Part shown: positions 38,097-47,071 of the stretch, in pieces | Layout: every line of letters begins with the position of its first letter | Numbering within the stretch: position 1 is the stretch's first letter | Source of the DNA: RPQJ01 sp963744735 | GTDB lineage: Bacteria; Pseudomonadota; Gammaproteobacteria; Steroidobacterales; Steroidobacteraceae | Length of the DNA stretch: 64,000 nucleotides | Assembly: GCA_963744735.1 (NCBI GenBank) | Contig: CAVUVH010000006.1 | Span: 1-64,000 of the forward strand | Reading direction: 5' to 3' | Notes under the pieces: generated by a model | Told to the model about the DNA's origin: nothing | The model's database searches: none | What the model saw: only the letters and a program-made list of their open reading frames with translations | Made by a program: the position numbers and the translations under genes

Positions 38097-38260
38097 GGTC
38101 ACCCTCCGGGAAAGTCGCGCGGTTGCGGCACGGGCAGCCGGACGGAGGTTTCCGCCGGATCGGACGACGTTCGCGGATTGGCCGCCGCACGTCTGTGCGG
38201 TGGCATACACAGGCCCACAGGCCGCCGGGGAGGTTTGCCGTTCGAGCCGGGCCCGGGGCC

Positions 38261-40528
38261 CTATTCCACTTCCAGGCCTTCCGCCTTGCGCCAGCCGCGT
38301 GGCAGTACCGCGCCGCGCTGGCCGCGTTCGCCGCGGTAATCGCCGAGGTCCCTGTAGGTCAAGCTCATCGTGCGCTCGCCGCACAGCACCTTCAGCGCCT
38401 GGCCCGGCGCGACCGCCGCGATGGCCAGCAGGGTTTCGGGCTCGACCAGCGACTTCTTCGTCGAGATGCCGAAGATCTTGTTGCCCTTGCCGCGCGGCAG
38501 TTCGGGCAGGTCCGCGACCGGGAACGCCAGCAGGCGCCCTTCTGAATTGACGGCCGCCAGCAGCACCTGCTCCCCCGCCGGCACCACGGCAGGCGCAATG
38601 GCGACGTAACCCTCGGGCACGTTGAGCGCCGCCTTGCCGGCGCGGTTGCGGCTGTGCAGGTCCTCGAGCTTCACCACGAAGCCGTAGCCCGCGCTGCTCG
38701 CGAGCACCCAGCGGTCCGCGGGTTCGCCCAGCATCACCCCCGGGAAGGTGGCGCCATCGGGCGGATCCAGCCGGCCCGACAGCGGCTCGCCCTGGCCGCG
38801 CGCCGACGGCAGCGTGTGGGCCAGCAGGCTGTAGGCGCGCCCCGTGCTGTCGAGGAAGACAGCGAGCTGCGTGCTGCGGCCACGGGCACTGACGTGGTAC
38901 TCGTCGCCGGTCTTGTACGACAGCGAGCGCGGGTCGATCTCGTGGCCCTTGGCCTGGCGCACCCAGCCGCTCTTCGAAAGCACTACCGTCACCGGCTCGC
39001 TCGCCACCAGCTCGGTCTGGTCGATCGCCTGCGCCGCGGCGCGCGCGACCAGCTTGCTGCGGCGGTCGTCGCCATACTTCTGCGCGTCGGCCTGGATCTC
39101 GTCCCGCACCAGCTTCCTGAGCTTCGCCTTGCTGCCGAGCAGCTTCTCGAGCCGGTCGCGCTCCTGCGCAAGCTCGGCCTGCTCGCCGCGGATCTTCATC
39201 TCCTCGAGCCGTGCCAGGTGGCGCAGCTTGGTCTCGAGGATGGCCTCGGCCTGCGCCTCCGACAGCTGGAAACGCGCGATCAGCGCCGCCTTCGGGTCGT
39301 CCTCCGTGCGGACGATGCGGATGACTTCGTCGAGGTTCAGGTAGGCGATCAACAGGCCGTCGAGGATGTGCAGCCGCGCGTTGACCTTCTCCAGCCGGAA
39401 CTGCAGGCGGCGCGTGACCGTGTCGATGCGGAACGAGAGCCATTCCTCCAGCACGCCGCGCAGGCCCATGACGCGCGGCCGGCCGTCGCGCGCGATCACG
39501 TTGATGTTGACGCGATACGTGCGTTCCAGGTCGGTGGTCGCAAAGAGATGCGCCATGACCTGGTCGGTGTCGACGCGGTTCGAGCGCGGCGTGATCACCA
39601 GCCGTGTCGGATGCTCGTGGTCGGATTCGTCGCGCAGGTCCTCGATCATCGGCAGCTTCTTGGCGCGCATCTGCGCCGCGATCTGCTCGAGCACCTTCGA
39701 GCCCGACACCTGGTAGGGCAGCTCGGTGACGATGATCTCGCCGTCCTCGAGCTCGAACCTGGCGCGCGCACGGAAGGTGCCGTTGCCGGTCTCGTAGATC
39801 TTCTGCAGCTCCTCGCGCGGCGTGATGATCTCGGCGCCGGTCGGGAAGTCGGGGCCGAGCACGTGCTCGCACAACTGGGCCGTCGTGGCCTTCGGCTCGT
39901 CCAGCAGGCGCACGCAGGCCGCGGCCACCTCGCGCAGGTTGTGCGGCGGGATGTCGGTGGCCATGCCGACCGCGATGCCGGTCGCGCCGTTCAGCAGCAG
40001 GTTGGGCAGGCGCGCCGGCAGCAGCGCGGGTTCCTCGAGCGAGCCGTCGAAGTTCGGCTGCCAGTCGACCGTGCCCTGGCCCAGCTCCGACAGCAGCACC
40101 TCGGCGTAGCGCGCCAGCTTCGACTCGGTGTAGCGCATGGCCGCGAACGACTTGGGGTCGTCCGGCGAGCCGAAGTTGCCCTGCCCGTCCACGATCGGAT
40201 AGCGGTAGGAGAACGGCTGCGCCATCAGCACCATGGCTTCGTAGCAGGCCGAGTCGCCGTGCGGATGGAACTTGCCGATCACGTCGCCGACCGTGCGAGC
40301 CGATTTCTTGTGCTTCGCCGTCGCGGCCAGCCCCAGTTCGCTCATCGCGTAGATGATCCGGCGCTGCACGGGCTTCAGGCCGTCGCCGATGTGCGGCAGG
40401 GCGCGGTCGAGGATCACGTACATCGAGTACTCGAGGTACGCGCGCTCGGTGAAGCTGCGCAGCGGCTCGCGCTCGACTCCGTCGAAGTCGAGCGTCGCCG
40501 TCGGTTCGGTGTCCTTGCTCTTGCCCAT
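38261..40528 (-). CDS. parC: DNA topoisomerase IV subunit A ParC
   Basis: ParC with ParE decatenates daughter chromosomes. The active tyrosine lies in FAAMRYTESKLARYAEVLL. The quinolone-determining stretch is HPHGDSACYEAMVLMAQPF, with the Ser and Glu of the sensitive E. coli enzyme unchanged. Length is 755 residues and the frame is clean, ending in a shortened beta-propeller C-terminal domain. The ATG at 40528 lies 2 bases after the parE stop, so they form one operon with parE first. Confidence 0.97.
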   Translation of the reverse strand: MGKSKDTEPTATLDFDGVEREPLRSFTERAYLEYSMYVILDRALPHIGDGLKPVQRRIIYAMSELGLAATAKHKKSARTVGDVIGKFHPHGDSACYEAMVLMAQPFSYRYPIVDGQGNFGSPDDPKSFAAMRYTESKLARYAEVLLSELGQGTVDWQPNFDGSLEEPALLPARLPNLLLNGATGIAVGMATDIPPHNLREVAAACVRLLDEPKATTAQLCEHVLGPDFPTGAEIITPREELQKIYETGNGTFRARARFELEDGEIIVTELPYQVSGSKVLEQIAAQMRAKKLPMIEDLRDESDHEHPTRLVITPRSNRVDTDQVMAHLFATTDLERTYRVNINVIARDGRPRVMGLRGVLEEWLSFRIDTVTRRLQFRLEKVNARLHILDGLLIAYLNLDEVIRIVRTEDDPKAALIARFQLSEAQAEAILETKLRHLARLEEMKIRGEQAELAQERDRLEKLLGSKAKLRKLVRDEIQADAQKYGDDRRSKLVARAAAQAIDQTELVASEPVTVVLSKSGWVRQAKGHEIDPRSLSYKTGDEYHVSARGRSTQLAVFLDSTGRAYSLLAHTLPSARGQGEPLSGRLDPPDGATFPGVMLGEPADRWVLASSAGYGFVVKLEDLHSRNRAGKAALNVPEGYVAIAPAVVPAGEQVLLAAVNSEGRLLAFPVADLPELPRGKGNKIFGISTKKSLVEPETLLAIAAVAPGQALKVLCGERTMSLTYRDLGDYRGERGQRGAVLPRGWRKAEGLEVE

Positions 40529-40530
40529 CG

Positions 40531-42472
40531 TCACTCTGCCGCCACGGCGCCGGTCGCGTCGTCCGCCGTCACGACGGGTGCGACCACGCTCGCCAGATTG
40601 CCCTTGGTTTCCAGCCATTCGCGCCGGTCGGAGGCACGCTTCTTGGCCAGCATCATGTCCATCAGCTGGTCGGCGTTGTCGGCCGCGGCCACCGTGAGCT
40701 GGACCAGCCGGCGCGTCTCCGGCGCCATCGTCGTCTCGCGCAGCTGCAGCGGGTTCATCTCGCCCAGGCCCTTGAAGCGGGTCACCGTCGGCCGGGCGCG
40801 GGCGTTCTCGGTGCGGATGCGCTCGAGGATGCCGTTGCGCTCGGCGTCGTCGAGCGCGTACTCGACGTTCTTGCCGTAGTCGATGCGGTACAGCGGCGGC
40901 ATCGCCACGTACACGTGGCCGGCCAGCACCAGCGGCCGGAAGTGCCGCAGGAACAGCGCGCACAGCAGCGTCGCGATGTGCAGGCCGTCGGAGTCGGCGT
41001 CGGCCAGGATGCAGACCTTGTCGTAGCGCAGGTTGGAGATGTCGTCCGAGGCCGGATCGACGCCGATCGCCACGGTGATGTCGTGGACTTCCTGCGAGGC
41101 GAGCACCTCGGCCGGTTCGACTTCCCAGGTGTTGAGGATCTTGCCGCGCAGCGGCATCACGGCCTGGTAGGTGCGGTCACGCGCCTGCTTGGCCGAGCCA
41201 CCGGCCGAGTCGCCCTCGACCAGGAACAGTTCGGTGCGCTTCGAGTCCTGGCTGCTGCAATCGGCCAGCTTGCCGGGCAGCGCCGGCCCCGCCACGACGC
41301 GCTTGCGCGCGATCTTCTGGCTGGCCTTGAGGCGCGTCTGCGCATTCAGGATGGCCAGCTGCGCGATCTTCTCGCCCGCCTCCGGGTGCTGGCTGAGCCA
41401 CAGCCCGAACTGGTCCTTGACGATGCCCGAGACGAACGCCGCCGGCTCGCGCGACGACAGCCGCTCCTTGGTCTGCCCCGCGAACTGCGGGTCGCGCATC
41501 TTCATCGACAGCACGTAGCTGGTGTCGTCCCAGACGTCCTCGGGCGACAGCTTCAGGCCGCGCGGCAGCAGGTTGCGGAACTCGCAGAACTCGCGCACCG
41601 CCTCGGTCAGGCCGAGACGGAAGCCGTTGACGTGGGTGCCGCCCTGCGCCGTCGGGATCAGGTTGACGTAGCTCTCCTCGAAGCGCGTGCCGCCGTCCGT
41701 GCGCCAGACGACCGCCCAGTCGACGCCTTCCTGCTCGCCCTCGACCTTGCCGATGAAGGGCTCGTCGGGCAGCCACTCGGTGGAATCGAGCGACTCGCGC
41801 AGGTATTGCGCCAGGCCCTCGGTGTAGAGCCATTCCTCGGTCTCGCCGGTCTTCTCGACCGTGCAAGCGCATCTTGAGGCCCGGGCAGAGCACGGCCTTG
41901 GCCTTGAGCACGTGCTTGAGCTTCGGCAGCGCGAAATCGGGGGCATCGAAATACGAGGTATCCGGCCAGAAGCGGACCGTGGTGCCGGTGTTGTTCCTGC
42001 CGACCTCGCCGACGACCTCGAGCTTCGAGTGCACCTTCCCGTTCTTGAACGAGATGTTGTATTCCTTGCCACCGCGGCGGACCCAGCACTCGAGGTGCTT
42101 CGACAGCGCGTTGACCACCGAGACGCCCACGCCGTGCAGGCCGCCGGAGAACTTGTAGCCCGAGTCGGCCGAGAACTTGCCGCCCGCGTGCAGCCGGGTG
42201 AGGATCAGCTCGACGCCGCTCACCTTCTCCTTCGGGTGGATGTCGACCGGCATGCCGCGCCCGTCGTCGATGACCTCGAGCGACCCGTCCTTGTAGACGG
42301 TCACTTCGATCCTGCTGCAATGACCCGCCAGCGCCTCGTCGACGCTGTTGTCGACCACTTCGTGCGCGAGGTGGTTGGGCCGACTGGTGTCGGTGTACAT
42401 GCCCGGGCGGCGCCGGACGGGCTCGAGTCCGCTCAGGACTTCGATGTCTTGAGCGGTGTAGGACTGGCTCAT
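40531..42472 (-). CDS. parE: DNA topoisomerase IV subunit B ParE
   Basis: ParE is the ATPase half of topoisomerase IV. The GHKL motifs are EVVDNSVDEALAGHC, VIDDGRGMPVDIHPKEK and GLHGVGVSVVNALSK. The TOPRIM part has LFLVEGDSAGGSAKQARDR and ILADADSDGLHIATLLCALF, matching ParE rather than GyrB. One extra T near 41871 (CGCT-T-GCACGG on the minus strand) splits the gene; corrected, it reads LKMRCTVEKTGETEEWLYTE. About 647 residues. ATG at 42472. The 530 bases upstream are noncoding and strongly structured. Confidence 0.95.
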
Positions 42473-42589
42473 TCTTGGATCGGTCCGCGGGCTCGCGTGG
42501 GTTGTAAAAAGCGCGCGAATGGTAGCAGAGCACGGCGCTCCGTTGGCTCGAAGGTCTGAGTCCGCAGAGCGAGACACCGTGCTACGCCC

Positions 42590-42998
42590 GGTCCGGGAGT
42601 TCCCCGGCGAGCGGAAAGGCAGATACGCTCGCCGGAAGAACTCCCGGACCAGGCGCTGCGGTAGACGCCACGGCATGAGCGTCGACGTCGGCATCAACGC
42701 GTCGCATCGCGCGGCGGCTCTGCGCCGTCCGCTGTGGGTCAGCGCCGCTGCTTGCGCCGTGCGCTTTCCCGGCCCCTCGGCCAGGAAAGCGCTCAGGCGC
42801 GGTCGTGCCAGCGTCCGATCCGGGCTTGTCCTGCGCGCGCGCGTGTCTGCCTTTCCAAGCGCGACAGGACAAGCCCGATCGGATCGCCTGCGACCGCTGC
42901 AGCCCCTTGGATATGCGGGCTCCGAACAAGGCGCAGGCACGCGGCGCGTTGACCCCCGCGGACCCGTATGGGAGGCTTCCGGCCCTCTGGAGGCCTCC
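42590..42998. other. Structured noncoding region with four strong hairpins, parE-xseB gap
   Basis: Between the divergent parE and xseB genes I see no credible gene but four hairpins. H1 (42590-42650) has a 13-bp outer stem (GGTCCGGGAGTTC/GAACTCCCGGACC) and a 10-bp inner stem (CCGGCGAGCG/CGCTCGCCGG) with a small internal loop and a 12-base loop. H2 (42761-42792) pairs GCGCTTTCC and GGCC around CCTC with one C-A mismatch. H3 (42821-42877) pairs CGGGCTTGTCCTG with CAGGACAAGCCCG. H4 (42971-42998) covers the xseB ribosome-binding site. It may be a structured RNA, a leader or a repeat element; strand is undetermined. Confidence 0.6.
42971..42998 (+). promoter_or_regulatory. Hairpin masking the xseB Shine-Dalgarno
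   Basis: GGAGGCTTCC (42971-42980) pairs with GGAGGCCTCC (42989-42998) over 10 bp with one T-G pair and an 8-base loop. The second arm contains GGAGG, nine bases before the xseB GTG. Folding of the mRNA would hide the ribosome-binding site, and the first arm also offers a decoy GGAGG. A role in translational control is inferred. Confidence 0.45.
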
Positions 42999-43002
42999 TG
43001 CC

Positions 43003-43248
43003 GTGACCGAAAAGCCATCGCCCGCCCCACCGGACTTCGAACGCGCCCTCGGCGACCTCGAAGCCACCGTCGACCAGCTCGAGCACGGCGACCTGTCGCT
43101 CGAAGAGGCGCTCAAGCAGTTCGAGCGCGGCGTCGCACTGGCGCGCGACTGCCAGGCGGCGCTGAAGCAGGCGGAGCAGAAAGTCGAGATCCTGCTGCAG
43201 AAATCGGCGACCGCGGCAGCCGAACCGTTCGAGCCCGACGACGCATGA
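43003..43248 (+). CDS. xseB: Exodeoxyribonuclease VII small subunit XseB
   Basis: XseB (81 residues) is the small subunit of exonuclease VII, several copies of which bind XseA. The conserved block FERALGDLEATVDQLEHGDL then SLEEALKQFERGVALARDCQ is visible, with a variable acidic tail. The start is GTG at 43003, preceded by GGAGG inside a hairpin. The stop overlaps the ispA ATG (ATGA). The order xseB-ispA-dxs is the standard gammaproteobacterial one. Confidence 0.94.
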   Translation: MTEKPSPAPPDFERALGDLEATVDQLEHGDLSLEEALKQFERGVALARDCQAALKQAEQKVEILLQKSATAAAEPFEPDDA

Positions 43249-44170
43249 TCGCGCCGGCCGCAGCCGCGCGGCTGCAGGAGCCACTGCCCCTGGCGCTTGA
43301 ACGCTGGCAGCAGCGGGTCGAGCGGGAACTCGACGCCTGGCTGCCGCCCGCGACGGCGGTGCCGCAACGCCTGCATGCCGCGCAACGCTACAGCGTGCTG
43401 GGCGCCGGCAAGCGCATCCGGCCCGCGCTGGTGTACGCCACCGCCGAGACGCTGGGCCTGCCGCTGGAGCGGGTCGATGGGCCGGCCTGTGCGGTCGAGC
43501 TGATCCACTGCTATTCGCTGGTCCACGACGACCTGCCGGCCATGGACGACGACGACCTGCGCCGGGGCCGACCCACCTGCCACCGCCAGTTCGACGAGGC
43601 CACGGCCATCCTCGCCGGCGACTCGCTGCAGGTGCTGGCCTTCCAGCTGCTCGCCACGCATCCGGGACTTGGCGGCGATGCCGCCGTGCAGAGTCGACAT
43701 CATGGGCACGCTGGCAGCCGCCAGCGGCACGGCCGGCATGGCCGGCGGGCAGGCACTGGACCTGGCGGCGGAAGGCGGCTCGCTGACCCTGGCGGACCTG
43801 GAGCAATTGCATGCCCTCAAGACCGGCGCGCTGATCCGGGCCAGCGTGCTGATGGCGGCGCGCTGCGCGGCCTTGCTCACCCCCTCCCAGTTGCAGTCGC
43901 TGACGACGTTTGGCGATCGTGTCGGCCTGGCGTTCCAGGTCCAGGACGACATCCTCGACATCGAGGGGGACGTCGCGGTCATCGGCAAGCCGCCCGGCAG
44001 CGACCAGGCGCGCGGCATGCCCACCTATCCGGCGCCTGGTGGGGCTGGAGGCGGCCCGGGACCGGGTGCGGACGCTGCACGCCGAAGCCAGTGCCGCGCT
44101 GGCGGCCCACGACTGGGCTGCGAGCCCCCTGGCAGCCCTGGCGGACTGGATGCTGACCCGCAACCGGTAG
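43245..44170 (+). CDS. ispA: Farnesyl diphosphate synthase IspA
   Basis: IspA condenses IPP and DMAPP to farnesyl diphosphate for ubiquinone and undecaprenyl carriers. The first Asp-rich motif is in SLVHDDLPAMDDDDLRRGRP and the second in LAFQVQDDILDIEGD; GAGKRIRPALVYATAE is also typical. Two one-base gains break the frame: near 43690 (CAG-A-GTCGAC, then VDIMGTLAAASGTAGMAGGQ) and near 44035 (CCG-G-CGCCTG, then RLVGLEAARDRVRTLHAEA). Joined length is about 308 residues, slightly long but normal. Confidence 0.94.
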
Positions 44171-44209
44171 CCGCAGGGTACCGGGCCGCCAGCGTGTAAA
44201 CTGACGGCA

Positions 44210-46116
44210 ATGTCCGCCCCTGATTCCTATCCCCTGCTGGCGCGCATCGTCGGCTCCGGCGGAGCTGCGCAAGCTGCCGGTCACCGAGCTGGTGCCCCTG
44301 GCCGGCGAGCTGCGCGAGTTCCTGATCCAGACCGTGAGCCAGATGGGCGGTCACTTTGCCGCCGGCCTCGGCACCGTGGAGCTGACCGTCGCGTTGCATT
44401 ACGTCTTCGACACACCGCACGACCGGCTGGTGTGGGACGTCGGCCACCAGGCCTACCCGCACAAGGTGCTGACGGGGCGGCGCGAGCGGTTGCAGACGAT
44501 CAAGTTCAAGGGCGGCCTGGCGCCGTTCCCGAGCCGCTTCGAGAGCGAGTACGACACCTTCGGCGTCGGCCATTCCAGCACCTCGATCAGCGCGGCGATC
44601 GGCATGGCGCTCGCCGCCAAGCACAAGGGCGAGAAGCGGCGCGTCGTGGCCGTGATCGGCGACGGCGCGATCACCGCGGGCCAGGCGTTCGAGGCGCTGA
44701 ACCACGCCGGGGCGCTCGATGCCAACGTGCTGGTCGTGCTGAACGACAACGACATGTCGATCTCGGAGAACGTCGGCGCGCTGTCGAATTACTTCGCGCG
44801 CATCCTCACGGGCAAGACCTACGCGGCGCTGCGCGAAGGCGGCAAGAAGATCCTGCGGCGGATGCCCACCGCGTGGGAACTCGCGCGCCGCTCGGAAGAG
44901 CACTTCAAGGGCATGGTGCTGCCGGGCACGATGTTCGAGGAGATGGGGTTCAACTACTTCGGCCCGATCGACGGCCATGACCTCGATGCGCTGGTGAAGA
45001 CGCTGACCAACCTGCGCGACCTCGAGGGCCCGCAGTTCCTGCACGTCGTCACGCGCAAGGGCAAGGGTTACGCGCCGGCCGAGGCCGATCCCATCAAGTG
45101 GCACGGCCCGGGTCCGTTCGATGCGACGAGCGGCAAGATCCACAAGGAAAAGACCAGCGGCCCGGCGTATTCGCAGGTGTTCGGCAACTGGCTCTGCGAC
45201 ATGGCCGAGCTGGACCCGCGGGTCGTGGGCATCACGCCGGCGATGCGCGAAGGCTCCGGCCTGGTCGAATATTCGAAGCGCTTTCCCGACCGCTACTTCG
45301 ACGTGGCGATCGCGGAGCAGCACGCCGTGACGCTGGCGGCGGGCTTCGCCTGCGAAGGCCTGCGGCCCGTGGTCGCGATCTATTCGACGTTCCTGCAGCG
45401 CGCCTACGACCAGCTGATCCACGACGTGGCGCTGCAGCACCTGCCGGTGACCTTTGCGATCGACCGCGGCGGACTGGTCGGCGGCGACGGCGCCACGCAC
45501 CAGGGCGCGTTCGACCTCTCCTACCTGCGCTGCATCCCGAACATGGTGGTGATGGCGCCGGCCGACGAGAACGAGTGCCGGCAGATGCTCTACACCGGCA
45601 TCACGCTGGACGGGCCCGCCGCCGTGCGCTACCCGCGCGGGCAGGGTCCCGGCGTCGCACAGGTGCAGGAGATGAACGCGCTCGCCGTGGGGCGCGCCGA
45701 GGTGCGGCGCGAGGGGCGCTCCGGGCTGCTGCTGCTCGCGTTCGGCACGATGGTCGCGCCTTGCGTCGACCTGGCCGACAGGCTCGACGCGACGCTGGTC
45801 AACATGCGCTTCGTCAAGCCGCTGGATGCGGAGACGGTGTGCCGGCTCGCGGCGAGCCACTCCTGCATCGTCACGCTCGAGGAAAACGTCGTGGCCGGAG
45901 GCGCCGGCAGCGCCGTCAGCGAATGCCTGGCGCAGCACGGCATCGACGCCACGGTGCACCACATGGGCATCCCGGACCGCTTCATCGAGCACGGGACGCG
46001 CGAGGAGTGCCTGGTGATGGCCGGACCTCGACGCCGCCGGCGTCGCGCGCCAGGTGCAGCGCATCTGGGCGGAACACAGGCCGGTCCGGCCGGCGATGGC
46101 CAGCCGCGCTTCCTGA
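44210..46116 (+). CDS. dxs: 1-deoxy-D-xylulose-5-phosphate synthase Dxs
   Basis: Dxs joins pyruvate and glyceraldehyde-3-phosphate with thiamine diphosphate, the entry to the MEP isoprenoid pathway. The cofactor site reads VVAVIGDGAITAGQAFEALN, and DVGHQAYPHKVLTGRRERLQ, GVGHSSTSISAAIGMALAAK and the transketolase block FDVAIAEQHAVTLAAGFACE are all present. Breaks by one extra base occur near 44252, just after the N-terminus, and near 46021, where DLDAAGVARQVQRIWAEHRP resumes before the TGA at 46114. About 635 residues. The thiamine kinase gene thiL lies 3 kb away. Confidence 0.96.
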
Positions 46117-46246
46117 GCGCACGGCACGGCGCGGGCCCGCCCCGGCAGGCAGCGGCCGAGTTTCGTATACTTGCGCTTCTGCCCGCGGGAAACCGTGCCC
46201 CGCCCCCGCCCGAATGGACGACCAGACCCACCCGCCGGAATCCCGC

Positions 46247-47065
46247 ATGAGCCGCCCCTCCCCCACGCCAGGCAGCGCCAGCGTCACGCCCATCGAAGAC
46301 GTGCAGGGCCGGGCCGACTCGCGCCAGATTCCGATCAACAAGGTCGGGATCAAGGACGTCTTTCACCCGGTGCGCGTGCGCGACCGCTCCGGCGGCGACC
46401 AGCACACGGTCGCCAACTTCAACATGTACGTGGCGCTGCCCCACAACTTCAAGGGCACGCACATGTCGCGCTTCGTCGAGATCCTGCACCTGCACGAGCG
46501 GGAGATCTCGGTCGACTCGTTCCGCGCGATGCTCACCGAGATGACCGGGCGGCTCGATGCCACCTCGGGCCACATCGAGATGACGTTCCCGTACTTCGTG
46601 ATGAAGCAGGCGCCGGTGACCAGGGTGGAGAGCGTCGTCAAGTACGACGCCAGCCTGATCGGCGAGATCCGCGACGGCGTCGAGGAGATGTGGATCCGCG
46701 TCGTCGTCGCGGTGACCAGCCTGTGCCCGTGCTCGAAGAAGATCTCCGACTACGGCGCGCACAACCAGCGCTCGCACATCACCATCAAGGCGCGCGTGCG
46801 CGAGCACGTGTGGATCGAGGAGCTGATCGACATCGCCGAGCAGGAAGCCTCGTGCGAGGTGTTCGGCATCCTCAAGCGCCCGGACGAGAAGTACGTGACC
46901 GAGCGCGCCTACGACAACCCCAAGTTCGTCGAGGACATCGTCCGCGACGTCGCCGTGCGGCTCAACGCCGAGGAGCGCGTGCTGGCCTACGTGGTCGAAG
47001 CCGAGAACTTCGAGTCGATCCACAACCACAGCGCCTACGCGCAGATCGAGCATGACAAAGGGTAG
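46247..47065 (+). CDS. folE2: GTP cyclohydrolase IB, FolE2 type
   Basis: FolE2 makes dihydroneopterin triphosphate from GTP, the first folate step, using a broader metal choice than FolE1. The family pattern is clear: IPINKVGIKDVFHPVRV, THMSRFVEILHLHEREI, and the catalytic Cys region TSLCPCSKKISDYGAHNQRS. The ATG at 46247 gives 272 residues; an ATG at 46214 in the same frame would add eleven. The frame is clean. It is downstream of dxs on the same strand and converges with the cyclic-nucleotide kinase gene. Confidence 0.95.
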   Translation: MSRPSPTPGSASVTPIEDVQGRADSRQIPINKVGIKDVFHPVRVRDRSGGDQHTVANFNMYVALPHNFKGTHMSRFVEILHLHEREISVDSFRAMLTEMTGRLDATSGHIEMTFPYFVMKQAPVTRVESVVKYDASLIGEIRDGVEEMWIRVVVAVTSLCPCSKKISDYGAHNQRSHITIKARVREHVWIEELIDIAEQEASCEVFGILKRPDEKYVTERAYDNPKFVEDIVRDVAVRLNAEERVLAYVVEAENFESIHNHSAYAQIEHDKG

Positions 47066-47071
47066 CGTCGC

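Noticed and set aside
36387..39872. A 1161-codon open frame on the minus strand
   Set aside because: The upstream half overlaps parC in another frame and is Arg/Pro-rich shadow sequence. The real hybrid kinase begins at GTG 38096 with a good ribosome-binding site.
42582..44163. Long minus-strand frames opposite xseB and ispA
   Set aside because: They are Arg-rich antisense shadows of clear genes and of the structured noncoding block.
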